A stretch of DNA of 37,327 nt from NCBI RefSeq assembly GCF_018035235.1, contig NZ_WPCV01000007.1:1-37327 (forward strand), read 5' to 3'. How positions within the stretch are numbered: position 1 is the stretch's first letter; each line of letters begins with the position of its first letter. The stretch is from Citrobacter sp. On2M (GTDB lineage Bacteria > Pseudomonadota > Gammaproteobacteria > Enterobacterales > Enterobacteriaceae). Made by a program: the position numbers and the translations under genes. Of the stretch, positions 19,476 to 34,056 are shown in pieces. The notes below the pieces were generated by a model. The model saw nothing but the letters and a program-made list of their open reading frames with translations, was not told where the DNA came from and did not search any database.

Positions 19476-22400
19476 TTAATCGTTGTCAGAACCGCCCAGG
19501 CCTGCGTTCAGCAGTTCTGCCAGGCTGGCAGACGCATCTTCAGCAGTCACCTGCGGAGCAGCTGGCAGTTCGCCCGCTGCGCGACGGCGCATACGATCCT
19601 GGTGGTACGCGTAACCGGTACCTGCCGGGATCAGACGACCCACGATGACGTTCTCTTTCAGACCACGCAGTTCATCACGTTTACCTGCAACAGCGGCTTC
19701 GGTCAGGACACGCGTGGTTTCCTGGAACGATGCTGCAGAGATGAAGGACTCGGTTGCCAGAGACGCTTTGGTGATACCCAGCAGATCGCGGGAGAACGTT
19801 GCACCCACTTTGCCGTTCGCTTCCAGATCGCGGTTGGCAATCTTGACGCGGGAGTATTCAACCTGCTCGCCTTCCAGGAAGTCGGAGCTACCAGCGCTTT
19901 CGATGGTGGCTTTACGCAGCATCTGACGAACGATAACTTCAATGTGTTTATCGTTAATCTTAACGCCCTGCAGACGGTATACGTCCTGAACTTCGTTAAC
20001 GATGTAACGAGTTACAGCATGCACACCACGCAGACGCAGGATGTCGTGCGGCGCTTCCGGACCGTCGGAAACCACGTCACCACGTTCTACACGTTCACCT
20101 TCGAACACGTTGAGCTGACGCCATTTCGGAATCATCTCTTCGTACGGTTCGCTACCGTCTACCGGGGTGATAACCAGACGACGTTTCCCTTTGGTTTCTT
20201 TACCGAAGGAAATGATACCGCTGATTTCAGCCAGGATTGCCGGCTCTTTCGGACGACGGGCTTCGAACAAGTCCGCAACGCGCGGCAGACCACCAGTGAT
20301 ATCCTTGGTACCGCCGGATTCCTGCGGTACACGCGCCAGGGTGTCACCAGAGCTGATCTGAACGCCATCTTCCAGCTGAACAATCGCTTTACCCGGCAGG
20401 AAGTACTGAGCCGGCATATCGGTGCCAGGGATCAGAACGTCGTTGCCCTGAGCATCAACAATTTTCAGTGCCGGACGCAGGTCTTTACCACCCGCAGTAC
20501 GCTCTGCAGAATCCAGAACCACCAGAGAAGACAGACCGGTCAGCTCGTCGGTCTGACGAGTAATGGTCTGGCCGTCGATCATGTCAGTGAAGCGGACGAA
20601 GCCACTCACTTCGGTGATAACCGGCATGGTGTGCGGATCCCAGTTTGCTACGGTTTCGCCGCCAGCAACCTGTTCGCCATCACCCTTCGCCATAACGGAG
20701 CCGTAAGGCACTTTATAGCTTTCTTTGGTACGGCCGAATTCGTCGATCAGTTTCAGTTCGGTGTTACGTGAGGTGATAACCAGTTTACCGCTGGAGTTAA
20801 CAACCGACTTCGCATTGCTCAGACGGATGCTACCTTTGTTTTTCACCTGGATGCTGGATTCAGCAGCCGCACGGGATGCCGCACCACCGATGTGGAACGT
20901 ACGCATCGTCAGCTGTGTACCCGGTTCACCGATGGACTGTGCCGCGATAACGCCGATCGCTTCACCTTTGTTGATGATGTGGCCACGCGCCAGGTCACGA
21001 CCGTAGCAGTGCGCACACACACCAAAGTCGGTGTCACAGGATACAACGGAACGTACTTTGACGGAGTCAACGGAGTTCTCTTCCAACAGGTCACACCACT
21101 GTTCGTGCAGCAGCGTGTTGCGTGGAACCAGAATGTCCGCCGTACCCGGCTTCAGAACGTCTTCAGCAGTCACACGACCCAGAACGCGATCGCGCAGCGG
21201 TTCTTTAACGTCACCACCCTCGATAACCGGGGTCATGGTGATGCCTTCCAGCGTGCCGCAATCGTCTTCAGTAACTACCAGGTCCTGCGCGACGTCAACC
21301 AGACGACGAGTCAGATAACCGGAGTTCGCTGTTTTCAGTGCGGTATCCGCCAGACCTTTACGCGCACCGTGAGTAGAGATGAAGTACTGGAGTACGTTCA
21401 GACCTTCACGGAAGTTCGCGGTGATTGGCGTTTCGATGATGGAGCCATCTGGCTTCGCCATCAGACCACGCATACCAGCCAGCTGACGAATCTGTGCTGC
21501 AGAACCACGCGCACCGGAGTCAGCCATCATGTAGATGCTGTTGAAGGAAACCTGCTGCTCTTCTACGCCGTCACGGTTAATCACGGTTTCGGTTTGCAGG
21601 TTATCCATCATCGCTTTGGATACACGATCGTTCGCCGCCGCCCAGATATCGATAACTTTGTTATAGCGTTCGCCTGCGGTTACCAGACCAGACTGGAACT
21701 GCTCCTGGATCTCAGCAACTTCAGCTTCCGCTTCAGAGATGATCTCGTGTTTCTTCTCTGGGATGACCATGTCATCAATACCAACAGATGCACCGGAACG
21801 CGCTGCATAAGCAAAACCGGTATACATTGTCTGGTCAGCGAAGATAACGGTCGGCTTCAGGCCCAGAATGCGGTAACAGGTGTTCAGCATTTTGGAGATT
21901 GCTTTCTTGCCCAGCGCCTGGTTGACGATGGAGAAAGGCAGACCTTTCGGTACGATCATCCACAGAATGGCGCGACCAATGGTCGTGTCTTTCAGGCTGG
22001 TGTGCGCAACGAATTCGCCGTTTTCATCTTTTTCATATTCAGTGATACGCACTTTAACGCGCGCATGCAGAGAGGCCAGGCCAGCGCGATAAATACGCTC
22101 AGCTTCTTTCGGGCCAGTCAGCACCATGCCTTCGCCTTTAGCGTTAACACAGTCACGGGTCATGTAGTACAGACCCAATACAACGTCCTGAGACGGAACG
22201 ATGATAGGTTCGCCGTTCGCCGGAGACAGGATGTTGTTGGTAGACATCATCAGCGCACGCGCTTCGAGCTGGGCTTCCAGCGTCAGCGGTACGTGAACAG
22301 CCATCTGGTCACCATCGAAGTCGGCGTTATATGCCGCACAAACCAGCGGGTGCAGCTGGATAGCTTTACCTTCGATCAGTACCGGTTCAAATGCCTGGAT

Positions 22401-23699
22401 ACCCAGACGGTGCAGGGTTGGCGCACGGTTCAACAGTACCGGGTGTTCGCGGATAACTTCGTCCAGGATATCCCAAACGACAGCTTCTTCACGCTCAACC
22501 ATTTTCTTCGCGGCTTTGATGGTGGTGGCGAGGCCACGCAGTTCCAACTTGCCGTAAATAAACGGTTTGAACAGTTCCAGTGCCATTTTCTTCGGCAGAC
22601 CGCACTGATGCAGACGCAGGTATGGACCTACGGTGATTACAGAACGACCGGAGTAGTCAACACGCTTACCGAGCAGGTTCTGACGGAAACGACCCTGTTT
22701 ACCTTTGATCATGTCGGCCAAAGATTTCAGAGGACGTTTGTTAGAACCGGTGATCGCACGACCGCGACGACCGTTATCCAGCAGGGCATCGACCGCTTCC
22801 TGCAGCATACGTTTTTCGTTGCGTACGATGATATCTGGCGCAGCCAGATCCAGCAGGCGCTTCAGACGGTTGTTACGGTTAATGACGCGACGATACAGAT
22901 CGTTCAGGTCAGAAGTCGCGAAACGACCACCATCCAGCGGAACCAGCGGACGCAGATCTGGCGGCAGAACCGGCAGAACGGTCAGGATCATCCACTCTGG
23001 CTTGTTGCCAGACTGTACGAAGGCTTCCAGCAGTTTGATACGCTTGGTCAGCTTCTTACGCTTGGTTTCGGAGTTGGTTTCGTTCAGCTCTTCGCGCAGA
23101 GTTTCACACTCTTGCTCCAGATCCATGCTCTTCAGCAGGGCCTGGATTGCTTCCGCACCCATCTTCGCGTCGAATTCGTCACCGAACTCTTCCAGCGCGT
23201 CCAGATACTGCTCTTCAGTCAGGATCTGTTGACGTTCCAGGTTAGTCATACCGCCTTCGATAACCACATAAGATTCGAAGTACAGTACGCGTTCGATATC
23301 ACGCAGCGGCATATCGAGCAGCAAACCGATACGGGACGGCAGAGATTTCAGGAACCAAATGTGAGCGGTCGGAGACGCCAGCTCAATGTGGCCCATACGC
23401 TCACGGCGTACTTTAGTCTGGGTCACTTCAACGCCGCACTTCTCACAGATCACACCACGGTGTTTCAGGCGCTTGTACTTACCGCACAGGCACTCATAGT
23501 CTTTTACTGGCCCAAAGATACGGGCGCAGAAAAGGCCGTCACGTTCAGGTTTGAACGTACGGTAGTTGATGGTTTCCGGCTTCTTAACTTCACCGAAAGA
23601 CCATGAACGGATCATGTCTGGCGAGGCCAGAGCAATTTTGATCGCATCAAACTCTTCGGTTTTAGTCTGCGCTTTCAGAAACTTTAATAAATCTTTCAC
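19476..23699 (-). CDS. rpoC: RNA polymerase beta' subunit
   Basis: This is the catalytic clamp subunit of RNA polymerase. The 1407 residues equal E. coli. Visible are the N-terminal zinc site ([20 protein letters not shown]), the active-site [12 protein letters not shown] (458-469) with three Mg-binding Asp, the trigger-loop/bridge region and a second zinc site ([13 protein letters not shown]). The start codon is GTG, preceded by GGGAG. It follows rpoB by 76 bp in the same operon. Confidence 0.99.
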   Translation of the reverse strand: MKDLLKFLKAQTKTEEFDAIKIALASPDMIRSWSFGEVKKPETINYRTFKPERDGLFCARIFGPVKDYECLCGKYKRLKHRGVICEKCGVEVTQTKVRRERMGHIELASPTAHIWFLKSLPSRIGLLLDMPLRDIERVLYFESYVVIEGGMTNLERQQILTEEQYLDALEEFGDEFDAKMGAEAIQALLKSMDLEQECETLREELNETNSETKRKKLTKRIKLLEAFVQSGNKPEWMILTVLPVLPPDLRPLVPLDGGRFATSDLNDLYRRVINRNNRLKRLLDLAAPDIIVRNEKRMLQEAVDALLDNGRRGRAITGSNKRPLKSLADMIKGKQGRFRQNLLGKRVDYSGRSVITVGPYLRLHQCGLPKKMALELFKPFIYGKLELRGLATTIKAAKKMVEREEAVVWDILDEVIREHPVLLNRAPTLHRLGIQAFEPVLIEGKAIQLHPLVCAAYNADFDGDQMAVHVPLTLEAQLEARALMMSTNNILSPANGEPIIVPSQDVVLGLYYMTRDCVNAKGEGMVLTGPKEAERIYRAGLASLHARVKVRITEYEKDENGEFVAHTSLKDTTIGRAILWMIVPKGLPFSIVNQALGKKAISKMLNTCYRILGLKPTVIFADQTMYTGFAYAARSGASVGIDDMVIPEKKHEIISEAEAEVAEIQEQFQSGLVTAGERYNKVIDIWAAANDRVSKAMMDNLQTETVINRDGVEEQQVSFNSIYMMADSGARGSAAQIRQLAGMRGLMAKPDGSIIETPITANFREGLNVLQYFISTHGARKGLADTALKTANSGYLTRRLVDVAQDLVVTEDDCGTLEGITMTPVIEGGDVKEPLRDRVLGRVTAEDVLKPGTADILVPRNTLLHEQWCDLLEENSVDSVKVRSVVSCDTDFGVCAHCYGRDLARGHIINKGEAIGVIAAQSIGEPGTQLTMRTFHIGGAASRAAAESSIQVKNKGSIRLSNAKSVVNSSGKLVITSRNTELKLIDEFGRTKESYKVPYGSVMAKGDGEQVAGGETVANWDPHTMPVITEVSGFVRFTDMIDGQTITRQTDELTGLSSLVVLDSAERTAGGKDLRPALKIVDAQGNDVLIPGTDMPAQYFLPGKAIVQLEDGVQISSGDTLARVPQESGGTKDITGGLPRVADLFEARRPKEPAILAEISGIISFGKETKGKRRLVITPVDGSEPYEEMIPKWRQLNVFEGERVERGDVVSDGPEAPHDILRLRGVHAVTRYIVNEVQDVYRLQGVKINDKHIEVIVRQMLRKATIESAGSSDFLEGEQVEYSRVKIANRDLEANGKVGATFSRDLLGITKASLATESFISAASFQETTRVLTEAAVAGKRDELRGLKENVIVGRLIPAGTGYAYHQDRMRRRAAGELPAAPQVTAEDASASLAELLNAGLGGSDND

Positions 23700-23775
23700 G
23701 GATTTGCTCCCGTCGGAGTTAGCACAATCTGGCGCTGGCAGTTACGCCAGCACCAGTGACCTGTTTGATCGAGAG

Positions 23776-26700
23776 TTACTCGTCTTCCAGCTCGATGTTG
23801 ATACCCAGCGAACGAATCTCTTTCAACAGTACGTTGAAGGATTCCGGCATGCCTGGTTCCATCTGATGGTTGCCGTCCACGATGTTTTTATACATCTTAG
23901 TACGACCGTTCACGTCATCAGACTTAACGGTGAGCATTTCCTGCAGGGTGTATGCCGCGCCGTATGCTTCAAGCGCCCACACTTCCATCTCCCCGAAGCG
24001 CTGACCACCGAACTGCGCCTTACCACCCAGCGGCTGCTGAGTAACCAGGCTGTAAGAACCGGTAGAACGCGCATGCATTTTGTCATCAACCAGGTGGTTC
24101 AGTTTCAGCATATACATGTAGCCAACGGTAACCTGGCGCTCGAACTGCTCACCGGTACGACCGTCGAACAGTGTGATCTGACCAGAAGTTGGCAGGCCAC
24201 CCAGCTGTAACAGTTCCTTGATTTCAGACTCTTTCGCACCGTCGAATACCGGCGTTGCGATCGGCATACCTTTTTTCAGGTTTTCAGCCAGACGCAGAAC
24301 TTCTTCATCGCTGAAGGTATTCAGGTCAACTTTCTGACGAACATCTGAACCCAGATCGTAAGCACGCTGGATGAATTCGCGCAGTTTCGCGACTTCTTGC
24401 TGCTGTTTCAGCATGGCGTTGATCTTATCGCCAATACCTTTCGCAGCCATACCCAGGTGGGTTTCAAGGATCTGACCGATGTTCATACGCGATGGTACGC
24501 CCAGCGGGTTCAGTACGATATCTACCGGTGTACCGTTAGCATCGTGTGGCATATCTTCGATCGGGTTGATCTTAGAGATAACACCCTTGTTACCGTGACG
24601 ACCTGCCATCTTATCACCAGGCTGGATCCGACGTTTAACCGCCAGATAAACCTTAACAATCTTCAGCACGCCCGGTGCCAGATCGTCGCCCTGAGTGATT
24701 TTACGGCGTTTCGCTTCGAGTTTTTTCTCAAACTCGTGCTTCAGTTCGTCGTACTGTTCAGCCAGCTGTTCCAGCTGATTCTGTTTCTCTTCGTCGGTCA
24801 GGCCGAGTTCTAACCAGCGGTCACGCGGCAGTTTGTCGAGCTTCTCTGCTTCAACACCACCGGAAACCAGCACAGCGTAGATACGGCTGAACAGGCCAGC
24901 TTCGAGGATCTGCAGTTCTTCAGACAGGTCTTTTTTCGCCTGCTTCAGCTGCATCTCTTCGATTTCCAGCGCACGTTTATCTTTTTCTACGCCATCGCGA
25001 GTAAAGACCTGAACGTCGATAATCGTACCGGAAACACCGTTTGGCACGCGCAGAGAAGAGTCTTTAACGTCAGACGCTTTCTCACCGAAGATCGCACGCA
25101 GCAGCTTCTCTTCTGGCGTCAGTTGGGTTTCACCTTTCGGCGTTACCTTACCAACCAGAATGTCGCCACCGGTCACTTCCGCACCGATATAAACGATACC
25201 GGATTCATCCAGTTTGGAGAGCGCAGCTTCACCTACGTTCGGGATGTCAGCGGTGATCTCTTCCGGCCCCAGCTTGGTGTCACGAGACACACATGCCAGT
25301 TCCTGGATGTGGATGGTGGTGAAACGGTCTTCCTGGACAACACGCTCGGATACGAGGATGGAGTCTTCGAAGTTATAACCATTCCATGGCATGAATGCCA
25401 CGCGCATGTTCTGACCCAGCGCCAGTTCACCGAGGTCGGTGGATGGACCGTCTGCCAGCACATCACCACGTTCAACCGGCTCGCCCAGAGATACGCAAGG
25501 CATCTGGTTGATACAGGTGTTCTGGTTAGAACGGGTGTATTTGGTCAGGTTATAAATGTCGATACCTGCTTCGCCCGGGTACATCTCGTCTTCGTTAACT
25601 TTGATAACGATACGGGAAGCATCCACGTACTGAACAGTACCGCCACGTTTAGCAACTGCAGTAACACCGGAGTCAACGGCAACAGCACGTTCCATACCGG
25701 TACCAACCAGCGGCTTATCAGCTCGCAGAGTCGGAACCGCCTGACGTTGCATGTTCGCACCCATCAATGCACGGTTGGCGTCATCGTGTTCCAGGAACGG
25801 GATCAGGGACGCACCGACGGATACCACCTGCTGGGTGGATACGTCCATGTAGTCAACCTGGTCACGGCTGAACAAGCTGGATTCGCCTTTGCTACGGCAG
25901 GTAACCAAATCTTCTACAAAGTGGCCTTCGTCATCCAGGTTGGAGTTCGCCTGAGCGATAACGTAGTTGCCTTCTTCGATAGCAGACAGGTAATGAATTT
26001 CGTCAGTTACAACACCGTCGGTCACTTTACGGTACGGAGTCTCGAGGAAGCCGTATTCGTTAGTCTGTGCATACACGGACAGGGAGTTGATCAGACCGAT
26101 GTTCGGACCTTCAGGCGTTTCGATTGGACATACGCGACCATAGTGAGTCGGGTGTACGTCTCGAACTTCGAAGCCTGCGCGTTCACGCGTCAAGCCGCCT
26201 GGGCCGAGTGCAGAGATACGACGTTTGTGCGTAATCTCAGACAGCGGGTTGTTCTGGTCCATAAACTGAGACAGCTGGCTGGAACCAAAGAACTCTTTCA
26301 CTGCTGCAGAAATCGGCTTGGCGTTGATCATATCCTGAGGCATCAGGGTATCCAGATCGCCCAGAGACAGACGCTCTTTCACCGCACGCTCAACACGCAC
26401 CAGGCCAACGCGGAATTGGTTTTCCGCCATTTCGCCTACGGAACGGATACGACGGTTGCCGAGGTGGTCGATATCATCGACTTCGCCTTTACCGTTACGG
26501 ATATCGATGAGCTTCTTCATCACTTCGATGATGTCGTCTTTGCTCAGGATACCGGAACCTTCGATTTCGTCGCGCAGCAGAGAACGGTTGAACTTCATAC
26601 GACCAACCGCAGACAGGTCATAGCGGTCTTCGGAGAAGAACAGGTTCTCAAACAGGCTTTCAGCAGCTTCACGAGTCGGCGGCTCACCAGGGCGCATCAT

Positions 26701-27804
26701 GCGGTAGATTTCTACCAGCGCGCTCAGACGATCGTTGGTTGGGTCGACGCGTACAGTTTCAGAAATGTACGGACCGTGGTCCAGATCGTTAGTGAACAGC
26801 GTTTCGATACGTTTGTGGCCAGACTGGCTCAGCTTAGCCAGCAGATCCAGGCTCAGCTCCATGTTAGCTGCGCAGATCAGCTCGCCAGTAGATTCGTCAA
26901 CGTAGTCTTTAGCCGCAACTTTACCAGCAATGTATTCAACCGGAACTTCGATATGTTTGATATCGTCTTTTTCCAGTTGGCGAATGTGGCGCGCAGTGAT
27001 GCGACGGCCTTTTTCGACGTAGACTTTGCCATTAGCTTCGATGTCAAAGGAGGCGGTTTCACCACGCAGGCGTTCCGGCACCAGTTCCATCTGCAGCTTG
27101 TTGTCACGAATTTCGAAAACAACTTTCTCAAAGAACAGATCAAGGATCTGCTCAGTGGTGTAGTTCAGCGCACGCAGAATGATGGTCGCAGGCAGTTTAC
27201 GGCGACGGTCAATACGTACGAACAGGTTGTCCTTCGGATCGAATTCGAAGTCCAGCCAGGAACCACGGTAAGGAATGATGCGCGCGTTATACAGCACTTT
27301 ACCCGAAGAGTGGGTTTTACCTTTGTCGGAGTCAAAGAAGACGCCAGGACTACGGTGCAGCTGAGAAACGATAACACGCTCAGTACCGTTGATAACAAAG
27401 GTACCGTTGTCAGTCATGAGCGGAATTTCGCCCATGTAGACTTCTTGTTCTTTAATGTCTTTTACGGTGCCTTCCGGCGCTTCGCGCTCGTAGATCACCA
27501 GACGCAGTTTTACGCGCAGCGGTGCGGAATAGGTCACGCCACGGATCTGACATTCCTGAACGTCAAACACCGGTTCGCCAAGGCGGTAGCTGACGTATTG
27601 CAGCTCGGAATTACCGCTATAGCTCTGAATCGGGAAAACGGAACGGAAGGCTGCTTCCAGACCATACTGCCCTTCAGGATCTTGCTCGATGAACTTCTGA
27701 AACGAGTCAAGCTGGATAGAAAGGAGATAAGGTATGTCCAGTACTTGTGGACGTTTACCAAAATCCTTACGAATACGTTTTTTCTCGGTATAGGAGTAAA
27801 CCAT
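23776..27804 (-). CDS. rpoB: RNA polymerase beta subunit
   Basis: This is the second large RNA polymerase subunit, holding the rifampicin pocket and much of the DNA/RNA channel. The 1342 residues equal E. coli, so numbering carries over. The rifampicin region [17 protein letters not shown]...HKRRISALG is wild type at Ser512, Gln513, Asp516, His526 and Ser531. The start has GAGG upstream. It is transcribed with rplJL through a leaky attenuator. Confidence 0.99.
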   Translation of the reverse strand: MVYSYTEKKRIRKDFGKRPQVLDIPYLLSIQLDSFQKFIEQDPEGQYGLEAAFRSVFPIQSYSGNSELQYVSYRLGEPVFDVQECQIRGVTYSAPLRVKLRLVIYEREAPEGTVKDIKEQEVYMGEIPLMTDNGTFVINGTERVIVSQLHRSPGVFFDSDKGKTHSSGKVLYNARIIPYRGSWLDFEFDPKDNLFVRIDRRRKLPATIILRALNYTTEQILDLFFEKVVFEIRDNKLQMELVPERLRGETASFDIEANGKVYVEKGRRITARHIRQLEKDDIKHIEVPVEYIAGKVAAKDYVDESTGELICAANMELSLDLLAKLSQSGHKRIETLFTNDLDHGPYISETVRVDPTNDRLSALVEIYRMMRPGEPPTREAAESLFENLFFSEDRYDLSAVGRMKFNRSLLRDEIEGSGILSKDDIIEVMKKLIDIRNGKGEVDDIDHLGNRRIRSVGEMAENQFRVGLVRVERAVKERLSLGDLDTLMPQDMINAKPISAAVKEFFGSSQLSQFMDQNNPLSEITHKRRISALGPGGLTRERAGFEVRDVHPTHYGRVCPIETPEGPNIGLINSLSVYAQTNEYGFLETPYRKVTDGVVTDEIHYLSAIEEGNYVIAQANSNLDDEGHFVEDLVTCRSKGESSLFSRDQVDYMDVSTQQVVSVGASLIPFLEHDDANRALMGANMQRQAVPTLRADKPLVGTGMERAVAVDSGVTAVAKRGGTVQYVDASRIVIKVNEDEMYPGEAGIDIYNLTKYTRSNQNTCINQMPCVSLGEPVERGDVLADGPSTDLGELALGQNMRVAFMPWNGYNFEDSILVSERVVQEDRFTTIHIQELACVSRDTKLGPEEITADIPNVGEAALSKLDESGIVYIGAEVTGGDILVGKVTPKGETQLTPEEKLLRAIFGEKASDVKDSSLRVPNGVSGTIIDVQVFTRDGVEKDKRALEIEEMQLKQAKKDLSEELQILEAGLFSRIYAVLVSGGVEAEKLDKLPRDRWLELGLTDEEKQNQLEQLAEQYDELKHEFEKKLEAKRRKITQGDDLAPGVLKIVKVYLAVKRRIQPGDKMAGRHGNKGVISKINPIEDMPHDANGTPVDIVLNPLGVPSRMNIGQILETHLGMAAKGIGDKINAMLKQQQEVAKLREFIQRAYDLGSDVRQKVDLNTFSDEEVLRLAENLKKGMPIATPVFDGAKESEIKELLQLGGLPTSGQITLFDGRTGEQFERQVTVGYMYMLKLNHLVDDKMHARSTGSYSLVTQQPLGGKAQFGGQRFGEMEVWALEAYGAAYTLQEMLTVKSDDVNGRTKMYKNIVDGNHQMEPGMPESFNVLLKEIRSLGINIELEDE

Positions 27805-28124
27805 TAGGGTTCCTCAGCTCGCTGACAAGTCGACCCATCTGTCCGACGAAGGGACAGTTTGTGCAACACTATTTTGTTGACCGGAAAATCGAATACTTTC
27901 CGCAATGCCTGTTGCTATCACGCTTAAACCATTTCATTGCGATTTACACAGAACGGACGCTCTGTCGCAGTATATTAAGACGTCGATAGAAACAAGCATT
28001 GAAAGGCACAACAGTAGTCAAACAGTGTGAAATGCTACTGGCGCCTTACAGCGCAAAAAGGCTGGTGACTAAAAAGTCACCAGCCATCAGCCTAATTTCT
28101 TAGGCTGCAACCAGAAAAGTTGGC
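27805..28124 (-). promoter_or_regulatory. rplL-rpoB intercistronic control region
   Basis: These 320 bp hold no gene. They include the attenuator hairpin (separate entry) and, between it and rpoB, leader RNA resembling the E. coli segment cut by RNase III. Together they set the known excess of L7/L12 over beta. Confidence 0.7.
28055..28085 (-). terminator. rplL-rpoB transcription attenuator
   Basis: On the minus strand GGCTGGTGAC/GTCACCAGCC (10-bp perfect stem, 6-nt loop) is followed by TTTTTGCG. The same element in E. coli stops most transcripts before rpoB, so only a fraction reads into rpoBC. Confidence 0.88.
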
Positions 28125-28490
<366 letters not shown>

Positions 28491-28556
28491 TTAAATTGTT
28501 CCTGAAAATCAGAATAAGTTTATACGTAAGCAGATGCTTGAGAAAGATAACTGCGA

Positions 28557-29054
28557 TTAAGCAGCTTCTTTCGCATCGCGTACAGCAGCCAGAGTACGAA
28601 CCAGTTTGCCAGCCGAAGCTTCTTTCATGGTTGCCATCAGGCGTGCAATTGCTTCTTCGTAGGTCGGCAGGGTTGCCAGGCGATCGATGTTCGATGCCGT
28701 GATCAACTCACCTTCAAAGGCTGCGGCTTTGACCTCAAATTTTGCATTCGCTTTCGCGAACTCTTTGAACAGACGAGCAGCAGCGCCCGGGTGTTCCATA
28801 GAGTATGCAATCAGGGTCGGACCAACAAACGTGTCTTTCAGGCACTCAAACTGAGTACCTTCAACGACGCGGCGCAGCAGGGTGTTACGAACAACACGCA
28901 TGTATACGCCAGCTTCACGACCTGCTTTACGCAGTTCAGTCATTTTATCTACAGTTACGCCACGGGAATCCGCAACTACTGCAGACAGCGCGCCTTTGGC
29001 TACTTCGCTGACTTCAGCAACAATCGCTTGTTTGTCTTGAAGATTTAAAGCCAT
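28557..29054 (-). CDS. rplJ: 50S ribosomal protein L10
   Basis: This is the stalk base that carries L7/L12 dimers and, with them, represses its own mRNA. From the ATG at 29054 ([12 protein letters not shown]) the protein has 165 residues as in E. coli, with AGGAGC 5' of it. The frame is open to 29087, but that extension lies in the leader and is not family-like. The C-terminal helix that binds L7/L12 is at about 130-160. Confidence 0.97.
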   Translation of the reverse strand: MALNLQDKQAIVAEVSEVAKGALSAVVADSRGVTVDKMTELRKAGREAGVYMRVVRNTLLRRVVEGTQFECLKDTFVGPTLIAYSMEHPGAAARLFKEFAKANAKFEVKAAAFEGELITASNIDRLATLPTYEEAIARLMATMKEASAGKLVRTLAAVRDAKEAA

Positions 29055-29425
29055 TAGCTTTGCTCCTGGATGTTTGCCGGAACCCATGTTCCGGAACTCA
29101 CTTCACTCTCCCCAACGGAGAGAGCGTCTAAATACGGTGAGCAGAAACAAGCCAGAGTATCAGAAATAATCTTAGCGTTCTGTCACCGTCTACGCAGGGC
29201 ATTAAGTTTCTGACGAAACACCTGCGGTCTTCGACGGAGGCCTGGATAGGCCAGGCTCCAACGAACAAATCTTGTCTATCTGTCGTTATTCAATCTGTGG
29301 CGGCGTTGACTGTCTTCGTTCACACCAGTCACATAGTTAACTATGTGACTGGCGATTCACTCAGTTGTCGCCTTGCCACAGCCTGAATATCTCGGATATA
29401 CGTCTGCAATTAGCAGAAACGTGGG
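29055..29425 (-). promoter_or_regulatory. rplJL mRNA leader with L10 autoregulatory site
   Basis: This long leader runs from the promoter near 29432 to rplJ. The part at about 29060-29260 resembles the E. coli L10 translational operator and contains the stem GGAGCCTGG/CCAGGCCTCC (29236-29259). A perfect 28-bp palindrome lies at 29325-29352. Feedback by L10(L12)4 on rplJ translation is established knowledge for the E. coli counterpart. Exact boundaries are inferred. Confidence 0.75.
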
Positions 29426-29431
29426 GGTAAG

Positions 29432-29460
29432 ATTGTAGACAAAATCACCGCCCACGTAAA
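29432..29460 (-). promoter_or_regulatory. rplJL-rpoBC promoter (P-L10)
   Basis: On the minus strand TTTACG (29455-29460) and TACAAT (29432-29437) are 17 bp apart, directly after the rplA stop. Position and sequence match the E. coli L10 promoter that drives rplJL and rpoBC. Confidence 0.82.
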
Positions 29461-29468
29461 GGCGAATA

Positions 29469-30668
<1,200 letters not shown>

Positions 30669-30693
30669 TTACGGATAGGATCCATAAAAACAA

Positions 30694-30732
30694 AAGGCGC
30701 GAAATTGTATTCCAATCTCGCGCCTTGTGCAA
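30694..30732 (-). promoter_or_regulatory. rplKA promoter (P-L11) overlapping a GC-rich dyad
   Basis: On the minus strand TTGCAC (30727-30732) and TACAAT (30704-30709) are 17 bp apart, as in the E. coli L11 promoter. The same bases form a dyad AAGGCGCGA/TCGCGCCTT with inner ATTG/CAAT (30694-30726), followed by TTTTGTTTTT. This could also end nusG transcripts. Confidence 0.8.
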
Positions 30733-30763
30733 CGATTAAATCGTCGCTTTTTTGATCGGCGTA

Positions 30764-31309
30764 TTAGGCTTTTTCAACCTGCGCGAAGTCCAGTTCAACC
30801 GGAGTCGCACGACCGAAGATAGATACGGAAACTTTCAGACGAGACTTCTCGTAGTCCACTTCTTCAACGACGCCGTTAAAGTCAGCAAACGGACCGTCGC
30901 TAACACGAACCATTTCACCTGGCTCAAACATCGTTTTCGGACGCGGCTTATCGCCAACCTGCTGCAGACGGTTCATGATCGCATCAACTTCTTTGTCGCT
31001 GATCGGCGCCGGACGATCAGATGTACCGCCGATAAAGCCCATCACACGCGGCACGCTGCGCACCAGGTGCCAGCTTGCATCATTCATCACCATCTGGACC
31101 AGTACATAGCCCGGGAAGAATTTACGTTCGCTCTTGCGACGCTGGCCACCACGGATTTCAACCACTTCTTCGGTCGGCACCATGACTTCGCCAAAAAGCT
31201 CTTCCATATTTTGTAACTTGATATATTCGCGCAGCGACGTGGCTACGCGGCCTTCAAAACCGGAAAACGCCTGAACGACGTACCAGCGCTTTTTAGGGGC
31301 TTCAGACAT
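30764..31309 (-). CDS. nusG: Transcription elongation/termination factor NusG
   Basis: It binds the RNA polymerase clamp, suppresses pausing and links to Rho or ribosomal S10. It has 181 residues, with an NGN domain ([14 protein letters not shown]) and a C-terminal KOW domain ([17 protein letters not shown]). Only 1 bp separates it from secE. Confidence 0.99.
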   Translation of the reverse strand: MSEAPKKRWYVVQAFSGFEGRVATSLREYIKLQNMEELFGEVMVPTEEVVEIRGGQRRKSERKFFPGYVLVQMVMNDASWHLVRSVPRVMGFIGGTSDRPAPISDKEVDAIMNRLQQVGDKPRPKTMFEPGEMVRVSDGPFADFNGVVEEVDYEKSRLKVSVSIFGRATPVELDFAQVEKA

Positions 31310-31310
31310 C

Positions 31311-31694
31311 TTAGAACCTCAGGCCAGTGATAAAGGATACCAGGCGAACCAGAATACCATCCAGTCCCCACAGGATCAGTGACATTACTGCGGTAACCGC
31401 AGCCACAATTAATGTGGTGTGCAATGTTTCCTGGCGAGTTGGCCAAATGACCTTACGGACTTCGGTTCTCGCTTCACGGGCAAAAGCAACGGTCGCTTTA
31501 CCTTTTGTTGTCAACAGCGCGACACCACCCGCTGCGGCAATCAGAATCACTACGGCCAGCGCACGCAGCGGCAGCATCATGTCACGATAGAGGTAGTTGC
31601 CAACGATAGCTACAAGCAGCAATACAGCGACAACAACCCACTTCATCGCTTCCAGGCCGCGCCCGCTTCCTTGAGCTTCGGTATTCGCACTCAT
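31311..31694 (-). CDS. secE: Protein translocase subunit SecE
   Basis: This is an essential membrane clamp of the SecYEG channel. It has 127 residues with three hydrophobic segments, at about 18-36, 43-61 and 93-115. The amphipathic stretch with [17 protein letters not shown] before the last segment is the conserved functional core. It is co-transcribed with nusG. Confidence 0.98.
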   Translation of the reverse strand: MSANTEAQGSGRGLEAMKWVVVAVLLLVAIVGNYLYRDMMLPLRALAVVILIAAAGGVALLTTKGKATVAFAREARTEVRKVIWPTRQETLHTTLIVAAVTAVMSLILWGLDGILVRLVSFITGLRF

Positions 31695-31867
31695 AAACCA
31701 ACCTGTCAGAAGTATTCTACAAACATTTTCACCCCGCGTAAGCGAGGCGATCCAAACCGAAATGCTCTGGTGCGTTTCGGACTAAACGCCCTCTTCAGAG
31801 CCTGTCTCAGCAATGATTATGACAAAAAAAATCACTGATGAGCCAGGTTCTGGTGTGAAAGCGTGCA
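31695..31867 (-). promoter_or_regulatory. secE-nusG upstream region with likely promoter
   Basis: After the tuf terminator the minus strand carries a T8 run followed by CATAAT at about 31817-31822, a reasonable -10. The -35 candidate (TGGCTC, 18 bp upstream) is weak. The leader contains a CGCCTCGCTTACGCGGGG hairpin-prone stretch near 31735-31755. Confidence 0.45.
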
Positions 31868-31893
31868 AAAAGGGCATCAAATGATGCCCTTTT
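31868..31893 (-). terminator. tufB terminator
   Basis: An 11-bp stem AAAAGGGCATC/GATGCCCTTTT with a 4-nt loop lies 31 bp after the tuf stop, and on the minus strand ends in a T run. It separates the tRNA-tufB operon from secE-nusG. Confidence 0.9.
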
Positions 31894-31924
31894 ATTGCGC
31901 ATTGCGTCAAATGTTATTCGGCAA

Positions 31925-33145
<1,221 letters not shown>

Positions 33146-33227
33146 TCACCACATCAACCAGGCAATATACCTGAGCTGTTGAATGCTTTTAAAAGTAAAC
33201 AGAGAGAAACGGGAAGGAGAAGTGAAG

Positions 33228-33303
33228 TGGTGCTGATACCCAGAGTCGAACTGGGGACCTCACCCTTACCAAGGGTGCGCTCTACCAACTGAGCCATATC
33301 AGC
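33228..33303 (-). tRNA. thrT: tRNA-Thr (GGT)
   Basis: A 76-nt cloverleaf with encoded CCA. The acceptor is GCTGATA/TATCAGC, the anticodon GGT in CTTGGTAAG, and the T arm CCCAG-TTCGACT-CTGGG. It is the last tRNA before tufB. Confidence 0.96.
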
Positions 33304-33308
33304 ACGTC

Positions 33309-33383
<75 letters not shown>

Positions 33384-33497
33384 ATCCTGAAACTCGGCTA
33401 CCCAGTTCTTTCTGTAACAAAAAAGAGATTGCTCTCTTTTCTGTTCGAGCTGGTTAATTTTTTAACCAACTCAGGCGGCATTAACGCTGCCAGAAAG

Positions 33498-33582
<85 letters not shown>

Positions 33583-33590
33583 GGACTTGA

Positions 33591-33666
<76 letters not shown>

Positions 33667-33680
33667 ATCAAGTAGCGCGC

Positions 33681-33709
33681 ATTTTATGGAGACATGCGCA
33701 CTCATGCAA
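33681..33709 (-). promoter_or_regulatory. Promoter of the thrU-tyrU-glyT-thrT-tufB operon
   Basis: On the minus strand TTGCAT (33704-33709) and TAAAAT (33681-33686) are 17 bp apart. A GCGCGC discriminator follows, typical of stringently controlled stable-RNA promoters, and an AT-rich stretch lies upstream. The rest of the gap to coaA (33710-34056) shows only a small CCCCT/AGGGG hairpin (33811-33825) and no gene. Confidence 0.85.
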
Positions 33710-34056
33710 CTAAAAAATTGCATAAAATGTTCTATCGCTCACATTTTGCACTATACGACCGATAAATAATCTATTTTCTCTTTGGGTTGAACAAATTTCC
33801 AACGCCAGGCCCCCTCCCAGAGGGGTATTTTGCTCCGACATGCGGTTATCAATAGAGAGAAAGCGCATCTTTATACATCTGGAATAGCCGTCACATTGCG
33901 TTTCAGGGGATGATTTTTTCTTATTATTCCCCCTCATCTGGTGTTACCCTCCTGCCCATTGTCCAAATTAACTGAAATGTGCATGCCATTGCGGACCGGG
34001 GACGATTTCGTTTTTTACCGCAAACCTGATAGAGCAATGGCAGCCAGACCATGCGT

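Noticed and set aside
20892..23606. Long open frame (904 codons) on the plus strand opposite rpoC
   Set aside because: Mirror of rpoC codon usage. The translation is low in complexity and rich in Thr, Arg, Gln and Phe, with no domain and no ribosome site.
25123..27807. Long open frame (894 codons) on the plus strand opposite rpoB
   Set aside because: Same codon-bias artefact. It spans almost exactly the reverse of rpoB and shows no family features.
33710..33937. 75-codon minus-strand frame upstream of the tRNA operon
   Set aside because: It ends in the promoter upstream region, has no family match and no ribosome site.
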